Below, piece by piece: positions 61,801-64,000 of a DNA stretch of 64,000 nucleotides (position 1 is its first letter; each line of letters starts with the position of its first letter). The notes below the pieces were generated by a model. It was not told where the DNA came from. It did not search any database and worked only from the letters and a program-made list of their open reading frames with translations. A program made the position numbers and the translations under genes. Location of the stretch: assembly GCA_041917755.1 (NCBI GenBank), contig JAYRWY010000004.1, positions 124,001-188,000 of the forward strand. The letters run 5' to 3'. This DNA is from RGZA01 sp041917755 (GTDB lineage: Bacteria; Pseudomonadota; Alphaproteobacteria; UBA9219; RGZA01).

Positions 61801-62309
61801 TTGCGCGCGGGCGTTTGCTGCATCGGTTATTACAATTATTGCCAAGCATTCCAAATGCCGCACGTGAAGATGCTGCCTTCCGTTTCCTTGAACGCAACAC
61901 AGTGCAAGATGCCGCCACGAATGCCAAAGATGTCCGCGAAGTCATGACGGTTTTGCGTAACCCGCATTTTGCTGGTGTGTTTTCCAATCGTGCTATGGCG
62001 GAGGTTCCGATCATCGGGATTATCCATGGCAATCGTTTCTCCGGACAAATTGATAGGCTATTGGTTACAGATACCGAAGTATTGGTGATTGATTTTAAAA
62101 CCAATCGTCCGCCACCACGCAATGTAATAGATGTCGATGAAACCTATCTGGCGCAAATGGCATGTTATGCCCATTTATTGGCGCAGATTTACCCGGGTAA
62201 AGCCATCCGCTCCGCCTTGCTGTGGACCTACACGGCCGTGTTAATGGAGCTGGATGAGGCCGCATTGCAGCGTGGGCGGGAGATTCTGACCCGTTTGGAC
62301 AAGCCCTAA
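58821..62309 (+). CDS. addA: Double-strand break repair helicase AddA
   Basis: AddA is the UvrD-type motor and second nuclease of AddAB. The 1162-residue protein has Walker A SASAGSGKTTLLTERV (about 33-48), motif Ia CLTYTKAAAAEM, motif II ILIDEAQDTSPEQW, motif III VGDEKQSIYSFQGA, motif VI LLYVALTRAADALIL and a C-terminal RecB-type nuclease with VLVIDFKTNRPPPRN. Length is normal. It overlaps addB by 4 nt. Confidence 0.97.
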   Translation: MTSALQKNLLPQQSELQQQQETQRRDALNPARSVWVSASAGSGKTTLLTERVLRLLLQNRIENRTRLPNILCLTYTKAAAAEMQNRIHKQLGGWATMPEAELQNRLESTFHIKTNTQILKNARRLFAQVLERPDAIRIMTMHAFCQMILGRFPHEAGLAPHFTLLEGEAEKRFQQQVLAQCFADIKRSPVLSYALNSLGHTQSSSRTADMLQQVFKNAGKWARHFESHPTLAEFSAALQKKLGIEKIMSVDELLTINCHEPCLSDEDMLQAASWLQHGTKTDIERGNTISYWIKDKTNRVMNFDNYADAFLTKDESILKTLFTKKVGEEHPDIFDIMNREAQRIEAVVQMRNALVFYHQQCAFYQISLHVWALISDTKRRHAQLTYDDLILKTRDVFTKSELAPWILYKLDGGVDHILIDEAQDTSPEQWDIVFALLDEVLAGEGARVDAHRTLFVVGDEKQSIYSFQGANHRHYLEVKDKLFKRFADLPEPMLDLQRVQSYRSTSSVLSFVDAVFDSDEARKGVSNTTIRHFAHRAQQGMVELWSPIKTEASELPPAWHPPMQRDDTKHAYIQLAQRIADTIHTWLHEGWHIKTRDVGNAAPTRTIKPDDIIILLQYRSHLLSPIIRALKDKNIPVAGIDRMVLHEQPAIQDILSLCRFLLLPDDDLTLAEVLRGPFIRISDAQLFALAHNRKGSLWNALQLSSHQSICDYLKALLNLVDTVSSFALLSHIYASPCPGHMAGGKAALIHRLGIDAIDPLEQLLSSARNYDAQNPLSLQLFVRAVAQDDTEIKREQSDANGEVRIMTTHGAKGLEAPIIIMPDLMRDPDKQGKADALLWDEAGFAYAATPVAKRIPIIRQAKQYSETVREEEHRRLLYVALTRAADALILCGAIKNKDPSNSPWHTHTQGAMQRLDAEVIGEGEHTIWRLGDAQTLSRPPSVATGIRHAHIELPAWATTPLITASKQTVYNPSSLVRDDEPQLSPSSTGQTSSFARGRLLHRLLQLLPSIPNAAREDAAFRFLERNTVQDAATNAKDVREVMTVLRNPHFAGVFSNRAMAEVPIIGIIHGNRFSGQIDRLLVTDTEVLVIDFKTNRPPPRNVIDVDETYLAQMACYAHLLAQIYPGKAIRSALLWTYTAVLMELDEAALQRGREILTRLDKP

Positions 62310-62313
62310 GGCC

Positions 62314-62343
62314 TTGACCCTCCCAAAAGCATACCCATATAAT
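62314..62343 (+). promoter_or_regulatory. Sigma-70-type promoter of trxA
   Basis: TTGACC (62314-62319) and a perfect TATAAT (62338-62343) are 18 bases apart, 28 bp before the trxA start. It gives trxA its own transcription at the end of the add genes. Confidence 0.75.
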
Positions 62344-62370
62344 AGTTGATACCGTTTTTAGGAGATTATA

Positions 62371-62700
62371 ATGGGTAACAACACCATTGCCGTAAGTGAT
62401 GCCAGTTTCGAACAAGATGTTCTTAAATCAGATAAGCCCGTATTGGTGGATTTCTGGGCGGAATGGTGTGGCCCATGCAAAACCATCGGACCTTTCCTGG
62501 ACGAAATTGCATCCGAAATGGGCGCTGAGCTGAGTGTTGCCAAGGTCAACATTGATGAAAACCCAATGACCCCAAGCAAGTACGGTGTGCGTGGTATTCC
62601 AACGCTTATGTTATTCAAGGGCGGCCAATTGGTTGAAACCAAGGTTGGCGCAATGCCTAAGTCGCAATTGGCGGCATGGGTAAAGAGCAAGCTGGCCTAA
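62371..62700 (+). CDS. trxA: Thioredoxin
   Basis: The 109-residue product is a classical thioredoxin: the redox motif WCGPCK at about 32-37 inside VDFWAEWCGPCKTIGPFL, and the cis-Pro loop YGVRGIPTLMLFKGG. AGGAG precedes the start. It has its own promoter and sits downstream of addA, as often in alphaproteobacteria. Confidence 0.98.
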   Translation: MGNNTIAVSDASFEQDVLKSDKPVLVDFWAEWCGPCKTIGPFLDEIASEMGAELSVAKVNIDENPMTPSKYGVRGIPTLMLFKGGQLVETKVGAMPKSQLAAWVKSKLA

Positions 62701-62718
62701 TAGCGCAAGCTAAACTTT

Positions 62719-63330
62719 TTAAAATTCAAGCGGTGGTGGTGGGTCGATTGGCACGTTGAGGTCTTCGAGCAGAAGTTCTTCATCTGTCAATTCCATCAAT
62801 CCATCCGGCGCAACGCGAATATTGGTTTTAAACAGCGCGTTCTTGAATACGACGCTAGCGGTCAATAAATAACGGTTATCTCGGCCAATACCCTTATAGG
62901 TTACCGGCATCAAACGGTCATTGACCTTCTGCATTTCTTCCTGCGTGGCGTTATCCAGCCATGCAACATCATCAGGCTTTTCAACGATGATGAAGCGGCC
63001 TAATTGTCCGCGCACATAATGGAAAAAGAATTTCGCGTATGCGATAACATTTTTGCGATCCAACTTAATGGGTGCCTTGTCATTCACGCGATAGATAATT
63101 TCGTTGGTCCAGTTCAGTAATTCCGCATCACCTGACTTATAGAGCATGTAACGTGTCTGCTCATGGTCCTGAAGGATGTAAAATTTGTATTCATCATACC
63201 ACGACACGCTGGATGAGCGCAGCTCCAGCGCATTCAAATCCATATTCTTGGCTTCCAGCATGGGTTTGATTTCCGCGATAATGGCTGCGGCGGCTTCGGC
63301 TTCAACAGGCTCTAGCTTAAGTTCTTTCAT
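62719..63330 (-). CDS. Hypothetical protein, 203 aa
   Basis: I recognise no named family. The acidic, soluble product starts MKELKLEPVEAEAAAAIIAE and contains SWYDEYKFYILQDHEQTRYM, YAKFFFHYVRGQLGRFIIVE and ENDS ending PIDPPPPLEF, with a Pro-rich acidic tail. The ATG at 63330 is chosen because the upstream extension (to 63417) is unlike a signal peptide and has no ribosome binding site. It lies between trxA and folC, convergent with trxA. Confidence 0.75.
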   Translation of the reverse strand: MKELKLEPVEAEAAAAIIAEIKPMLEAKNMDLNALELRSSSVSWYDEYKFYILQDHEQTRYMLYKSGDAELLNWTNEIIYRVNDKAPIKLDRKNVIAYAKFFFHYVRGQLGRFIIVEKPDDVAWLDNATQEEMQKVNDRLMPVTYKGIGRDNRYLLTASVVFKNALFKTNIRVAPDGLMELTDEELLLEDLNVPIDPPPPLEF

Positions 63331-63431
63331 TGAATGACTTTCGAAATGATGACAAAGCGGAATGAATAACTGTAACTGCAGAGCAAGCAGCTTAAAAGAG
63401 GGGTGGTTAACACTCAATAAATATCGGGGTT

Positions 63432-64000
63432 TTAGTTATGTTCCTTCAAGATATGCCCCGCAAGGTACAAGGAACCTGTGATTAAAATTCGGGCAGGTTT
63501 GGGCGTCTGCGTCAAAAGCCAGCCAATGGCATGTTCTGCGCTGTCATGGGCCATCGACTTAGCAATGCCCAATTGCTGCGCGCTGTTGGCGATTACAGCA
63601 GTGCTCTGGCTTTTGGGCTCATGGGGAATTTCAATGCCCGCTAATGCATGAATATGCGGGGCAAGCGGCGCAAGAAACTCATCGACCTGTTTGGTCTTCA
63701 ACATGCCCATCACAACCTGCAATGGCTTGCCATCTTGCTGTGTCCATAGTTTGGCTTGCTGGCTTAGCGCTTCACCTGCGCTGTCATTATGCCCGCCATC
63801 GAGCCACAATTCATACCCAGCAGGCAGCAGCTTGACGAGCGGCCCATGGTTCAGCCGTTGCAGCCGGGCAGGCCATGCGGCGTTTTGCACACCGCTACGA
63901 AGTGCATCATCACTAATATTAAATTGTGTTTGTGTTTTAAGGGCGGCTATAGCCGTTGCAGCATTGGCGATTTGATGCGCGCCCAGCAAATTCGGTTTTG
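63432..64000 (-). CDS. folC: Folylpolyglutamate synthase/dihydrofolate synthase FolC (partial, C-terminal part)
   Basis: FolC adds glutamate to dihydropteroate and to folates. The minus-strand frame enters from the right edge of the window, so the N-terminal ATP-binding part is missing. The visible 189 residues carry NLLGAHQIANAATAIAAL, WPARLQRL and LDGGHNDSAGEAL, and VVMGMLKTKQVDEFLAPLA, all typical of the C-terminal domain. The first Met in this stretch would be a TTG (63989) inside the conserved sequence and is not a real start. Confidence 0.93.
   Translation of the reverse strand, partial: KPNLLGAHQIANAATAIAALKTQTQFNISDDALRSGVQNAAWPARLQRLNHGPLVKLLPAGYELWLDGGHNDSAGEALSQQAKLWTQQDGKPLQVVMGMLKTKQVDEFLAPLAPHIHALAGIEIPHEPKSQSTAVIANSAQQLGIAKSMAHDSAEHAIGWLLTQTPKPARILITGSLYLAGHILKEHN

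Overview
This window is chromosomal DNA that reads as an alphaproteobacterium. The evidence is the glmM-thiD-ruvCAB-ybgC-tolQRAB-pal-cpoB-tilS-ftsH run, the short HPr kinase/RapZ/EIIA/HPr/EI phosphorelay block, a DivL-type pseudo-histidine kinase with Tyr in place of the acceptor His, the tsaE-AmgK-MurU-addB-addA order, EtfBA, and a complete cbb3 oxidase operon. The order and genus cannot be fixed by eye. Coding density is high, many genes overlap by 4 nt (ATGA), and I see no CRISPR array, prophage or insertion sequence.

Layout. 1-12.75 kb: one long minus-strand run from glmM down to the N-terminal two thirds of ftsH, covering cell-wall precursor synthesis, Holliday-junction processing and the Tol-Pal envelope machine. 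12.9-21 kb: an unknown coiled-coil protein, acs, an EVE protein, gpsA, tsaD, a HIG1-type membrane protein and etfBA. 21-27 kb: an accessory stretch with tRNA-Ser(CGA) preceded by a partial copy of its own 5' end, an AT-rich small lipoprotein, a pirin, an LpxR-like outer-membrane protein, a secreted Cys-rich repeat protein and two tandem 2OG-Fe(II) oxygenases behind a structured leader. 26.9-35.2 kb: SafE-like protein plus ccoNOQP-ccoGHIS, including the very short ccoQ and ccoS. 35.4-41.5 kb: an orphan two-partner-secretion transporter, a three-gene His-Asp phosphorelay (Hpt, REC, hybrid kinase), and two OmpA-like proteins flanking a glycine-zipper lipoprotein. 41.8-45.6 kb: queA, an unknown gene, rimO and mscL. 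45.6-49.7 kb: a mini flagellar-rod-like protein, then hprK-rapZ-EIIA-HPr-EI. 49.8-64 kb: ahcY, divL-like, tsaE, amgK-like, murU-like, addB, addA, trxA, an unknown gene, and the C-terminal part of folC.

How the genes fit together: most are housekeeping functions for envelope integrity, recombinational repair, tRNA modification (tilS, tsaD, tsaE, queA), peptidoglycan precursor supply and recycling (glmM, AmgK/MurU), and microaerobic respiration (cbb3). Regulation is represented by the nitrogen-type PTS relay, by the DivL-like cell-cycle kinase and by the phosphorelay at 37-39 kb. The least explained items are the Cys-rich secreted repeat protein, the oxygenase pair with its hairpin-covered ribosome binding site, the mini rod-like protein, the tRNA-adjacent islet, and several conserved-looking proteins of unknown function.
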